This document shows, one piece after another, positions 52,200 through 60,618 of a DNA stretch of 64,000 nt. The notes below the pieces were generated by a model. The model was given only the letters and a program-made list of their open reading frames with translations. It ran no database searches and was not told where the DNA came from. Location: positions 62,001 through 126,000 of the forward strand of contig CAKVLH010000005.1 of assembly GCA_934757245.1 (NCBI GenBank). Direction: 5' to 3'. This DNA comes from an uncultured Candidatus Melainabacteria bacterium (GTDB taxonomy: Bacteria > Cyanobacteriota > Vampirovibrionia > Gastranaerophilales > Gastranaerophilaceae). A program made the translations under genes and the position numbers. How positions within the stretch are numbered: position 1 is the stretch's first letter; every line of letters begins with the position of its first letter.

Positions 52200-53363
52200 A
52201 TGTCAAAGCAAGCGGTAATACTGTCAGGAGGTTTTGGTACAAGGTTATCACATGTTATTTCTGATGTTCCAAAACCAATGGCTCCTATACAGAATATTCC
52301 TTTTTTAGAATATATAGTCCAGACTCTTAAACAACAAGGTTTTGATCATTTTATTTTTTTAACAGGTTATAAATCTGAATGTATTGAGAATTATTTTAAA
52401 GATTTGAAAAATGCAATTTTTGTTAAAGAAGAAAAAGCACTAGGAACTGGCGGAGCAATTCTTAATGCTTTCAATAATTTACAAGACGAATTTTTTCTAA
52501 TTAATGGTGATACATTTTTTGACATCGACTACTCATTACTTGAAGATTTTGGGAAGAATAAACCTATTACTATTGCTTTAAGATATACAAATGATGTGAA
52601 TCGGTATGGTTTTGTTGAAACTGATGATGATTTTTTAGTTAAATCGTTTATAGAGAAAGGACAGTTATCACAAAATAAGATTGATGGATACATAAATGGT
52701 GGGATTTATTATATTCATAAATCCGCGTTGGAAGGATATACAAAAGATTTTTATTACGAATTTCTTTCTTTAGAAACTCAAATATTTCCTAAATTATTAA
52801 AAGATAATAATTTGTATGGTTTACCATTGGGAGGTTGTTTTATTGACATAGGAATTCCGGATGATTATTATAAAGCGCAAGATTTAATTCCTAATAAGCT
52901 TTCTCAGGAAATTAAGCCGGCATTATTTATCGATAAAGACGGCACACTAATCGAAAATACGGAATATCCACATGGTAAAGATTTTATAATCATAGAAAAT
53001 ACTATTGATATTGTTAAACAATATAAAAATCAAAATTTTTATATTGTAATGATAACTAATCAAGCAGGAATTGGTAAAAGCAAATTCACGCTCGAACAAA
53101 TGCAAGAAGGGTTTGATGGAATCAAGGACTTTTATAATACTAATTATGGGATTAAATTTGATGATATTGAATTCTGTCCGTACCACAAAGATGCAACAAT
53201 TGATAAGTATGCATACGAAACTTTATTAAGAAAACCAAACCCCGGAATGATATTAAAGGCTTGTGAACATTTAAGAATTGATTTGAAAAAATCAATAATG
53301 ATAGGCGACAACAAAGATATCGATAACATTAAGTTACCATATTTGAAAAGTAGAATTCTATAG
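52200..53363 (+). CDS. HddC-GmhB fusion: heptose-1-phosphate guanylyltransferase and heptose bisphosphatase
   Basis: 387 residues. Residues 1-230 are a nucleotidyltransferase (AVILSGGFGTRLSHVI, FLINGDTFFDID, INGGIYYIHKSAL, then GCFIDIGIPDDYYKAQ). Residues about 240-387 are a GmhB-type HAD phosphatase (ALFIDKDGTLIENTEYPH, VMITNQAGIGKS, FCPYHKD, LLRKPNPGMI, IMIGDNKDID). One protein would cover the phosphatase and GDP-activation steps of the GDP-D-glycero-alpha-D-manno-heptose route. The HAD C-terminus is a little short. First gene of a three-gene cluster with gmhA2 and hddA. Confidence 0.9.
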   Translation: MSKQAVILSGGFGTRLSHVISDVPKPMAPIQNIPFLEYIVQTLKQQGFDHFIFLTGYKSECIENYFKDLKNAIFVKEEKALGTGGAILNAFNNLQDEFFLINGDTFFDIDYSLLEDFGKNKPITIALRYTNDVNRYGFVETDDDFLVKSFIEKGQLSQNKIDGYINGGIYYIHKSALEGYTKDFYYEFLSLETQIFPKLLKDNNLYGLPLGGCFIDIGIPDDYYKAQDLIPNKLSQEIKPALFIDKDGTLIENTEYPHGKDFIIIENTIDIVKQYKNQNFYIVMITNQAGIGKSKFTLEQMQEGFDGIKDFYNTNYGIKFDDIEFCPYHKDATIDKYAYETLLRKPNPGMILKACEHLRIDLKKSIMIGDNKDIDNIKLPYLKSRIL

Positions 53364-53372
53364 GAGTTTCCA

Positions 53373-53957
53373 ATGAATATTAAAAATTATATTAAAGATT
53401 CAATAGAGACAAAAACCAAAATTTTAAATAATGAAACTATATTAAATACAATTCAAAACATTGCTAATGAAATTGTAAAAAGTTATGAAAATGGAAAGAA
53501 GGTTTTAACAGCCGGCAATGGTGGTTCTGCAGGAGATGCTCAACATATCGTAGGAGAACTTGTTTCAAAATTTTTCTTTGATAGACCGGGGTTAAGTGCA
53601 TTTTCACTGGCTACTGATACTTCAATATTAACTGCAATCGGAAACGATTATGGTTATGAAAAATCCTTTTCTAGACAAGTGCAAGCCAATGGTTGTAAGG
53701 GTGATATATTTATTGGAATCTCAACCTCTGGCAATTCTAAAAATATTATTTTAGCAATTGAAGAAGCAAAAAGAAAAGGTATGATTACTGTGGGATTAGT
53801 TGGCTCAAAACCTTGTGACATGGATAGCTTATGTGACTATATAATAAAAGTACCATCTACTAGTACACCAACAATCCAAGAATCACATATTATGATTGGG
53901 CACATTATTTGTGCATTAGTAGAAGAAGCTATTTTCAGCAAGGTTATGACAAAATAA
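53373..53957 (+). CDS. gmhA: Sedoheptulose-7-phosphate isomerase (second copy)
   Basis: 194 residues, with AGNGGSAGDAQHIVGELVSK near residue 46, TAIGNDYGYEKSFSRQ and GISTSGNSKNIILAI. It shares the SIS fold with the copy at 1169-1741 but differs in sequence (AGNGGSAGD against CGNGGSAAD). It lies nine bases after the fusion gene and 13 before the kinase, so it is dedicated to this heptose cluster. Confidence 0.94.
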   Translation: MNIKNYIKDSIETKTKILNNETILNTIQNIANEIVKSYENGKKVLTAGNGGSAGDAQHIVGELVSKFFFDRPGLSAFSLATDTSILTAIGNDYGYEKSFSRQVQANGCKGDIFIGISTSGNSKNIILAIEEAKRKGMITVGLVGSKPCDMDSLCDYIIKVPSTSTPTIQESHIMIGHIICALVEEAIFSKVMTK

Positions 53958-53970
53958 AGGGAGTTTAATA

Positions 53971-54996
53971 ATGATAATTAGAGCAAAAGCACCTTTAAGA
54001 ATTGGTTTAGCAGGTGGTGGAACAGATGTAAGTCCTTATTGTGATTTATATGGAGGTTCTGTGCTCAATGCTTGTATTACCATGTATGCGTATGCAACAA
54101 TAGAACCCCGCAATGATGGTAAAATTGAATTTTGTTGCGCGGACCGTAATGAACAATGTATTCTTGATTCTTCTTTGTCATTGTCAATTGATGGAAAGTT
54201 TGATTTATTAAAAGGAGTTTATAATCGATTAGTAAAAGATTATATTAAAAAACCCTTAAGTTTTACTCTTACTACTTATGTTGATGCTCCAGCAGGAAGT
54301 GGTTTGGGTTCGTCATCGACCCTTGTAGTTGCAATAGTAAAAGCATTTCAAGAGTGGCAAAAGTTACCACTCGGAGAATACGACCTTGCACATATCGCTT
54401 GGAGCATTGAAAGAGAAGACCTGAATATGGCTGGCGGAAGACAAGACCAATATGCAGCAGCGTTTGGTGGCTTTAATTTTATGGAATTTAATAAAGAAAA
54501 AGTGCTTGTAAATCCATTACGTATAAGACAAGAATACCTAAATGAATTAGAATTCAATTTGTTATTATATTACACAGGAACGAGTCGTTTATCAGCCAAA
54601 ATCATTGAAAGTCAAGCTGAAAATGCGAAAAATAAGAATGAAAAAGCCATAGACGCGATGCACAAATTAAAACAATATTCTTACGATATGAAAGAAGCCC
54701 TATTAACCGGACATCTTTATCAAATGGGACAGTTATTAAATGATGGTTGGGAATATAAAAAACAAATGTCATCTGCAATTTCTAATCCAATAATTGATAA
54801 CATTTATAATACCGCTATGAATGCTGGTGCATCTGGAGGAAAAATTTCCGGAGCCGGTGGTGGAGGCTTCTTTATGTTTTATTGTCCAAATAATACTAGA
54901 TATAATGTAATAGAAGAATTGCAAAAGTTGGGTGGAGAATTTAGAAGATTCAGATTTACAAATTTAGGAGCCGAAAGTTGGATTATCAACAATTAG
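53971..54996 (+). CDS. hddA: D-glycero-alpha-D-manno-heptose-7-phosphate kinase
   Basis: 341 residues, GHMP fold. It begins IIRAKAPLRIGLAGGGTDVS, has the ATP loop DAPAGSGLGSSSTLVVA near residue 105 and the C-terminal SGGKISGAGGGGFFMF. It phosphorylates heptose 7-phosphate at C1 to give the bisphosphate used by GmhB. Completes GmhA-HddA-GmhB-HddC in this cluster. AAAGGGAG precedes the ATG. Its 3' end overlaps a small convergent frame by 33 bases. Confidence 0.95.
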   Translation: MIIRAKAPLRIGLAGGGTDVSPYCDLYGGSVLNACITMYAYATIEPRNDGKIEFCCADRNEQCILDSSLSLSIDGKFDLLKGVYNRLVKDYIKKPLSFTLTTYVDAPAGSGLGSSSTLVVAIVKAFQEWQKLPLGEYDLAHIAWSIEREDLNMAGGRQDQYAAAFGGFNFMEFNKEKVLVNPLRIRQEYLNELEFNLLLYYTGTSRLSAKIIESQAENAKNKNEKAIDAMHKLKQYSYDMKEALLTGHLYQMGQLLNDGWEYKKQMSSAISNPIIDNIYNTAMNAGASGGKISGAGGGGFFMFYCPNNTRYNVIEELQKLGGEFRRFRFTNLGAESWIINN

Positions 54997-55206
54997 TTTG
55001 TTATTATCCAAGTTTTCAATAGCTGTTATTGAATCCATTTCTATATTGTATTTTTTGCCATTTTCATCAACGCAGGTTGCAAATGGGATTTCTCCATCTG
55101 CATAAACATTTGTCCAAGTGTAAAGTACAATTCCCAACTTTTTGGTTTCTAGATTTAAAACCATTGTTCCAAATAATGTTCTGTCAAAATCTTTTAAATT
55201 AATCAC
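54964..55206 (-). CDS. Small hypothetical protein with GTG start
   Basis: 80 residues if started at GTG 55206; an ATG at about 55167 (MVLNLETKK) is an alternative. The sequence looks protein-like (GIVLYTWTNVYADGEIPF, ATCVDENGKKYNIEMDSI), compact and beta-rich, but there is no clear ribosome site. It is convergent with hddA. The intergenic part 55207-55379 shows nothing else. Confidence 0.45.
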   Translation of the reverse strand: MINLKDFDRTLFGTMVLNLETKKLGIVLYTWTNVYADGEIPFATCVDENGKKYNIEMDSITAIENLDNNKLIVDNPTFGS

Positions 55207-55379
55207 TCTGAATCAATGGCATATTAACTCTTTTAAACTATTTTGTATCATGTGGACACATTAAAAAAAGTGGACGAGTTTTATTCCCCACAATTTTGCG
55301 TAACCAATACCATTGAATTTTATTTCTCAAAATAATCACCAACCCTTTGTTCTATAATATTCAACTTGCCATCGCAATA

Positions 55380-55406
55380 AAAAAGCCGAGCATCACTCGG
55401 CTTTTT
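55380..55406. terminator. Bidirectional terminator after the wzz-like gene
   Basis: A perfect 11-bp stem (AAAAAGCCGAG with CTCGGCTTTTT) with a five-base loop. It ends six bases before the wzz-like stop codon position on the minus strand and can also stop transcription from the left. Confidence 0.9.
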
Positions 55407-55411
55407 ATTAC

Positions 55412-56773
55412 TTATACTAAAACTTCTTCTAGAATTGGTTTGTTTTTCTTTTTAATAATTTCTTTTATATTTTTGTATAATGTAGCATCTGTTTTACCAA
55501 CCTTAGCAAAAAGAATAGTTGCATCTGCCTTAGCTACGCTATCTACTAATTCTTCAGAAATATCAGCTTTTATTAAATCTAAATTCTTAAATTTGCTAAA
55601 CAAGTTTATTATTTGTTGTTCCGGATTATTAAAAATAATACAACTGATATTTTGTTCTTTATTTTCTAATAACATTTTCTGAATATTAAAGAAATTGTTA
55701 TTATCATTGTAAATAATATTTTCATCTAACTTTGAGAAAGAAAGTTTTTTATCCAATATTTCTGCTAAAATAATTGCAAATAAAGATGCAATTGCTCCAA
55801 ATACGATTCCTAAAATAATATTTATTAATAATTTAGGAGAAGAATTTTCAAAATCTCTCAATTGAACAGGTTCTTTTAGTACAAGAACTTTTGATGAGTC
55901 AGACATCTCTTGCACCATTTGTGCCCATTGTAGCTTAGTTGCAATTTGCGTTAACTTTGCTTCTTCTTCAGCCACAGCAACTTGGGATTTAGCACCGGAT
56001 GAGTATTGACCTTGTATTGCAGATAGTGCTTGGCGAGCTGATTTTGAAACACCACTTAATGCCGCTAAATTTCCAGTTCCTGTTATAGCAGTCTGTGGTA
56101 AACCACTTGTTGCATTCATTTGCTTATTCAAACCTGCTTTAACCTTGTTATACTCTTTTTGCAAAACTTGAGTATCATTTTTTGCCTTGTCAGTGTGTAA
56201 GTCACGATTTACTTCTATGTAATTTGATATAATTGAACAAACAACATTATATGCAACATCAGGTTTTTTTGATTTGTATTCAATAGTTACAACATTTGTA
56301 CCTTTTTTGTTTTCAATTGAAATATTCTTTTTAAGAAAAGTCTTTGTGGATATATATTCACCTTCTTTTCGATTTGGAATAATGCCCCATTTTTTCTTTA
56401 CAACTAAATTATTTTCTCTAATGACTTTGTCAATTACAAGTGGAGATTGCATTATTTCTAATTCATTAGATAACCCTCCAGAAGCTCCAGACATAAGAGC
56501 TGCCATTCCACCGCCGGCACCAAGTTCTTCAATTGCATAAGGGTTTATGTCAACAAGGTTTGTATTATTGGATTTATTAATATATAAATCAGCATCTACT
56601 TTGTATTTTTTAGGCATTATAAATGTAAGCAAAATAAAAAATGCTAGTACAGAGCAGAATACTTTTAATATTAGAGTTTTACGACTCCAAAATATCATAA
56701 AGATTTTTTTTAAATCTATATTTAAGTCTTCATCTAGTTCATCAGGTTGCATGTAATACATGTTTTGTTGCAT
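55412..56773 (-). CDS. Wzz/PCP chain-length regulator with vestigial kinase-like domain
   Basis: 453 residues. Wzz layout: membrane helix at about 29-50, periplasmic part with coiled coil (about 55-310), proline-containing second helix (about 312-336, KLLINIILGIVFGAIASLF). After it come about 115 cytoplasmic residues resembling the end of a BY-kinase fold (VAKADATILFAKVGKTDATL) but lacking Walker A and tyrosine tail. It would set polymer length of the capsule or O-antigen made by the genes further right. Its 5' end is duplicated in inverse orientation at 51750-51848. Confidence 0.85.
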   Translation of the reverse strand: MQQNMYYMQPDELDEDLNIDLKKIFMIFWSRKTLILKVFCSVLAFFILLTFIMPKKYKVDADLYINKSNNTNLVDINPYAIEELGAGGGMAALMSGASGGLSNELEIMQSPLVIDKVIRENNLVVKKKWGIIPNRKEGEYISTKTFLKKNISIENKKGTNVVTIEYKSKKPDVAYNVVCSIISNYIEVNRDLHTDKAKNDTQVLQKEYNKVKAGLNKQMNATSGLPQTAITGTGNLAALSGVSKSARQALSAIQGQYSSGAKSQVAVAEEEAKLTQIATKLQWAQMVQEMSDSSKVLVLKEPVQLRDFENSSPKLLINIILGIVFGAIASLFAIILAEILDKKLSFSKLDENIIYNDNNNFFNIQKMLLENKEQNISCIIFNNPEQQIINLFSKFKNLDLIKADISEELVDSVAKADATILFAKVGKTDATLYKNIKEIIKKKNKPILEEVLV

Positions 56774-56812
56774 AAATTACTCCTCTTTTTTAATTATTAT
56801 ATCTCAAATATA
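56714..56812 (-). repeat. 99-bp inverted duplicate of the wzz 5' region, right copy
   Basis: The reverse complement equals 51750-51848 with about four differences. It contains the start of the intact wzz-like gene and its ribosome site. Confidence 0.9.
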
Positions 56813-56933
56813 AGATTATTTTATAAAAGTTTGCAAAAATAACTTGCAATTGCAAGTTGAGACGAATACAAAGGGTATTCTATACTTCAAAAAGAAAACT
56901 AAGCATTTCCCCCTTAAGAAAGGTTTAAAATTT

Positions 56934-57023
56934 ATGAAATATTTTGAAGTATTTAAAGCCGGAAATTATCCGCAAGGTAAATTTACAAAAGAAGAGGTAC
57001 AAGAATTTGCAAATAATTATTGA
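56934..57023 (+). pseudogene. Truncated Mu-like phage protease/scaffold gene
   Basis: 29 codons: MKYFEVFKAGNYPQGKFTKE then EVQEFANNY and a stop. This equals the first residues of the Mu gpI-like protease family (K-Y-F-E-V-F-K-A-G, P-Q-G, A-N-N-Y). The rest of that protein is missing; it stops where the family continues with the conserved Asp-Pro region. An AAAGG site is present. Remnant of a decayed prophage. Confidence 0.65.
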
Positions 57024-57095
57024 GGTTGGAAGAAATATAAACATTTTAGGTAAAGAACAATCTCAAAGATGCTTATCCTATTAAGGAACTTCATA

Positions 57096-57533
57096 ATGTC
57101 AGATGAGCCGATAGAAATTAAAATTGATAACAAAGAAGTTGAAAAAGCATTATTAGAAATTGCTCAAAAAACTTCTAATTTACGACCTTTGATGAAAAAT
57201 ATTGCAGGGATAATGGCAGATTCTACAGAAGAAAATTTTAAAGTTGAAGGCAGACCAAAGTGGAAAGATTTATCAGAGAAAACAAAAACTACAAGAAAAA
57301 AGACTGGTCATTATCCCGGACAAATTCTGCAAGTTTCAGGACAATTGGCTTTATCTGTTACAACTCAATATGATGATACATCTGCCATTATTGGTTCTAA
57401 TAAGATTTACGCAGCAATTCACCAACTCGGAGGTCAAGCAAGTAAAAACAAGAAAACAACAATTCCTGCAAGACCCTATCTTATAATTGATGAAAGTGAA
57501 GTAGTTCTTAATATAAAAAAATATTTAAGTTGA
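57096..57533 (+). CDS. Phage virion morphogenesis protein (Mu gpG-like)
   Basis: 145 residues from the ATG at 57096 with TTAAGGAAC. It shows the gpG/phage tail completion pattern: helix, EGRPKWKDLSEKTKTTRKK, LQVSGQLALSVTTQ, IHQLGGQAS and IPARPYLIID. In Mu-like phages it follows the head genes. Only the truncated protease gene accompanies it here, so this is a two-gene prophage relic. The frame is intact. Confidence 0.85.
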   Translation: MSDEPIEIKIDNKEVEKALLEIAQKTSNLRPLMKNIAGIMADSTEENFKVEGRPKWKDLSEKTKTTRKKTGHYPGQILQVSGQLALSVTTQYDDTSAIIGSNKIYAAIHQLGGQASKNKKTTIPARPYLIIDESEVVLNIKKYLS

Positions 57534-57672
57534 ATATAGATATTATATCATCGCATTAAGCAAAATTATGTTTTTTGCGGTTTTATTAGCAATTTAGTTT
57601 GATAATTTATTTTCATAAACAATAGTATGCTTTTGTCCTAATAATTTTACACTTTCTGTTGCAATAGTAAAA

Positions 57673-59238
57673 TTAAATATACAAAGTTTTTGTTAGAAAA
57701 TTAAGTTTTATATCTTTTCCCAATTCTTTTAGTTCTTCAGACATAATTTCATTACGCTCATCAAACTCATTTTCTCGTGCGTTATTAATTAAATCACTCG
57801 TTACGTAGTTTTCCGTCTGAACATTACTAAACCCGTCAAGCCCAGCAATATTAACTTCTTTTATACCTATATTGATTAATAATTTTAAACACATCAATGC
57901 TGCGTTATCGTACATTTTTGAATTATTCAGGTATGATGAATAATTCAGCAGATTTGCTTTTTCTGGGATTTTTTCAATATTTGAAGTTACAAACATTGGT
58001 TTATCATAATCATCAAGTGATGAAAAACGTTTCATGTTAGAAATAAATGCAAAATCTATATCATAATCTTGAGGAATAAAGTTCAAAGATAAAACATAAG
58101 GTTTTTTAGAATTAATAAATTCGGAAATTTTATCTTTCTCTTTTGATAATGATTTTCCCGGAGCCATTATTAAAATATTTCTGTCTTTGAGTTTTTGTTT
58201 AAGTTTTTTAACAACATAAGAGTCATCAATATTTTTAGAAAAGTTGTCAAGGTAAATTTGTTTGATTAAATTAACGTCATATCCTGCTTTTTTATTCTTT
58301 GGTATAGATTTTAAAAGTTTGTTAATTATTTCAACAGGAACAGTCTGTTTATCGACCAGATATTTTGCGTAATTCGGATGACAATGATTTGTTGCAGCAA
58401 GATAATAAGGAACAGAATATCCCCATGGAGTTTTAGCAAAAATTGGATTAATTTGTTCATCAACAATCTTTAAAATTGGAACAATATCATAATGTCCACT
58501 ATAATTATCATTTATGTATTGTGTGATAAGCTCTGTGCAAAGGTTTCCTGCTCCTCTACCCATACCAAATACCGTAGAATCAATTATTAATTCTCTGTCA
58601 TTACATACCTTCATTAAACATTGAGCATTTGAAAAAGATAACTGCAAATTGTTATGAGAATGAAAACAAAGTGCTATATCGTTCGTCAAATTGTTATCAA
58701 TTATGTAATATAGTCGAAGCAGGTCTTTTTCCTTCATTACACCCATTGAATCAACAATAGAAACACCATAAGGATGAATATTTTGGATTTCCTTGAGTAA
58801 AGCAAGTAGTTCTTCATCTGTATATTGATCTGTAAAAGTAGGATTGATAAATAATTTATACCCTTTTTTTATCATTTTTTGGCAATATTCAAGTGCTTCT
58901 TTTCTTTTTGATTTTTTAAAGATAACTCTTATTCCTTGCACAGCAGAATCTTTAACCTCTGGCACTTGCTCTATCGGGAATTCTCCATATGTAATCATTC
59001 CGAACAATCTATTTTTATCATATTTTTCGGGTAAAAAAGTCTTGATTTTATTAAAAGAATCTAATAAAGTTTGGTCTTTTGTTGAATTTTTTGTTGTTAA
59101 AAATCCGACTTCAATGTAATCAAGATTAGCTTTTTGGAGCAGATTTACAATAATTTGGGCTTTTTCTTTTCCAAAATTCCAATCATTTATGTACCCGCCA
59201 TCACGTAGCGTACAATCAAGAACTTTTATATTTGACAT
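57673..59238 (-). CDS. DRE-TIM aldolase fused to a DUF115-like domain
   Basis: 521 residues. Residues 1-290 form a HMG-CoA lyase/hydroxy-oxovalerate aldolase barrel: VLDCTLRDGGYINDW, YIEVGF, GVSIVDSMGV, LCFHSHNNLQLS, MGRGAGNL. The Arg, Asp and HxH metal ligands are present. Residues about 340-521 (ILIMAPGKSLSKEKDKI, LNFIP, IAGLDGF) resemble the DUF115/MptE-like glycosyl- or pyrophosphoryl-transfer fold. Last gene of a capsule operon; it may split or build an unusual keto-acid sugar. Its start overlaps the cytidylyltransferase gene by 13 bases. Confidence 0.8.
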   Translation of the reverse strand: MSNIKVLDCTLRDGGYINDWNFGKEKAQIIVNLLQKANLDYIEVGFLTTKNSTKDQTLLDSFNKIKTFLPEKYDKNRLFGMITYGEFPIEQVPEVKDSAVQGIRVIFKKSKRKEALEYCQKMIKKGYKLFINPTFTDQYTDEELLALLKEIQNIHPYGVSIVDSMGVMKEKDLLRLYYIIDNNLTNDIALCFHSHNNLQLSFSNAQCLMKVCNDRELIIDSTVFGMGRGAGNLCTELITQYINDNYSGHYDIVPILKIVDEQINPIFAKTPWGYSVPYYLAATNHCHPNYAKYLVDKQTVPVEIINKLLKSIPKNKKAGYDVNLIKQIYLDNFSKNIDDSYVVKKLKQKLKDRNILIMAPGKSLSKEKDKISEFINSKKPYVLSLNFIPQDYDIDFAFISNMKRFSSLDDYDKPMFVTSNIEKIPEKANLLNYSSYLNNSKMYDNAALMCLKLLINIGIKEVNIAGLDGFSNVQTENYVTSDLINNARENEFDERNEIMSEELKELGKDIKLNFLTKTLYI

Positions 59239-59906
59239 AAATCATTCATCCTATATTTTTTATACATAAATTCTGCAAATTCAAAATCTATTTCATTATC
59301 AATATCAACAGATTCTTCCAGGGATATTGGCACAAGTAATGGTTTAAATCCGACAATATCTTTAGCTTTAATCATTGTTTTCCGATTCATTATTCCCACA
59401 GCATGATTTAAAGATAGAATTTCTGGCAAATCTTGACTACGAGGTTTTTTCCTTGGGTCATAATTTAAAGCTTTTCCGTTTTTCCATAAAAACTCTTTAA
59501 CAGGAGTTGCGGTTGTTACAGAATCATATTCACCGCCACAGTTTTCAAATTTACTTATCACATCAATAATTGTTTCATCTTTTATCATTGGACTTGTTAC
59601 ATTTGATAATAATAAGACGTCTGCATCAAAGTTTTCTGCAATATTTTGGTAGAAGTCATTTGCACTAACTTCACTTGTTGCATAGTAGTTATCTCTTCTT
59701 ACAATTTGTGTTCCAAGGCTTTGTGCAAGACTTAACATTTCCTCACTATCTGAATTAACTATTACTCCATCTATTTCTTTTATTCTTTGCATTTGTTTTA
59801 TTTTAATTTCCAACAGAGAGCTTCCTGCAAAGGGTTTTATATTTTTATTTTTAACTCTTTGTGAACCGGCCCTTACCGGAATTAACGCCTTAATTACTTT
59901 TCCCAT
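59226..59906 (-). CDS. CMP-sugar (acylneuraminate-type) cytidylyltransferase
   Basis: 226 residues. N-terminus ALIPVRAGSQRVKNKNIKPF holds the CTP-binding R and Q residues; NSDSEEMLSLA, LLLSNVTSPMIKD (in place of LLQPTSP), and IDNEIDFEFAE complete the NeuA-like pattern. It probably forms a CMP-activated acid sugar. In this operon no NeuB lies next to it; the NeuB-like gene is 14 kb away. It pairs with the aldolase and the HAD protein. Confidence 0.87.
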   Translation of the reverse strand: MGKVIKALIPVRAGSQRVKNKNIKPFAGSSLLEIKIKQMQRIKEIDGVIVNSDSEEMLSLAQSLGTQIVRRDNYYATSEVSANDFYQNIAENFDADVLLLSNVTSPMIKDETIIDVISKFENCGGEYDSVTTATPVKEFLWKNGKALNYDPRKKPRSQDLPEILSLNHAVGIMNRKTMIKAKDIVGFKPLLVPISLEESVDIDNEIDFEFAEFMYKKYRMNDLCQI

Positions 59907-59907
59907 A

Positions 59908-60618
59908 TTATAACTCCTTTATTATTTTTAAAATTTCTACCTCGTTTAATCCGTCAGATTTATCTGCAACATAACCCCAATTTGCACAATAAACATTCAG
60001 GTTTTGTATGTTCGAGCAATTTATTATGGTAGAGATTGCATCATCTATAAATATTGATTTGTCTATTTTATTTTCTCTTATATAATACTCCAAAAATTCT
60101 TTCTTTGAACCATATTGTTTAAGTTTGGTTTTTCCGATAACATTCTTTTCTTCAATATTTAAACCATAATCTTTACAATGTCTTAAAATAGCTTCTTCGT
60201 TTTTTGTTGAAACGATTATAATGTTCAATTTTTCTGCAAGTGGTTTGATTTTATCAAAAAACGGATAAGGTTTGTCTAATTTATTCCAAAAATCAAAATG
60301 ATTCTCTATTAGATCTTTTCTTTTTACCTGAAATTTTTTGTCAAATTCGCTATCTGTTTTTTCGTTTCTATGTGATACGGTATTCCTGTATTCTTGCGGA
60401 AAATCTTCAATATTTACCCCATCTCCGATTAGCTTCATAATGTAATAGTAATGCCAAGAATGTGTAATCAAATATCTTACGGAATGAAATAATTCGTATT
60501 CTTTTTCATTAATTTTTTCAAAAGGTTCGATATCAAAATAAGCATATCTTGCAAGCAAATATGACTCCAAAACAGTATCGAACAAAACTCCGTCAAAATC
60601 TAAAAAAAGAATTTTCAA
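59908..60618 (-). CDS. HAD-like phosphatase
   Basis: 236 residues. Nucleophile motif FLDFDGVLFDTVLESY (D8 and D10), motif II IIVSTKNE, a lysine in the following region (GKTKLKQYGSKKEF) and motif IV FIDDAISTI. A long helical cap lies between motifs I and II. It would remove phosphate from a sugar precursor of the CMP-sugar. Its start overlaps the flippase stop (ATGA). Confidence 0.8.
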   Translation of the reverse strand: MKILFLDFDGVLFDTVLESYLLARYAYFDIEPFEKINEKEYELFHSVRYLITHSWHYYYIMKLIGDGVNIEDFPQEYRNTVSHRNEKTDSEFDKKFQVKRKDLIENHFDFWNKLDKPYPFFDKIKPLAEKLNIIIVSTKNEEAILRHCKDYGLNIEEKNVIGKTKLKQYGSKKEFLEYYIRENKIDKSIFIDDAISTIINCSNIQNLNVYCANWGYVADKSDGLNEVEILKIIKEL

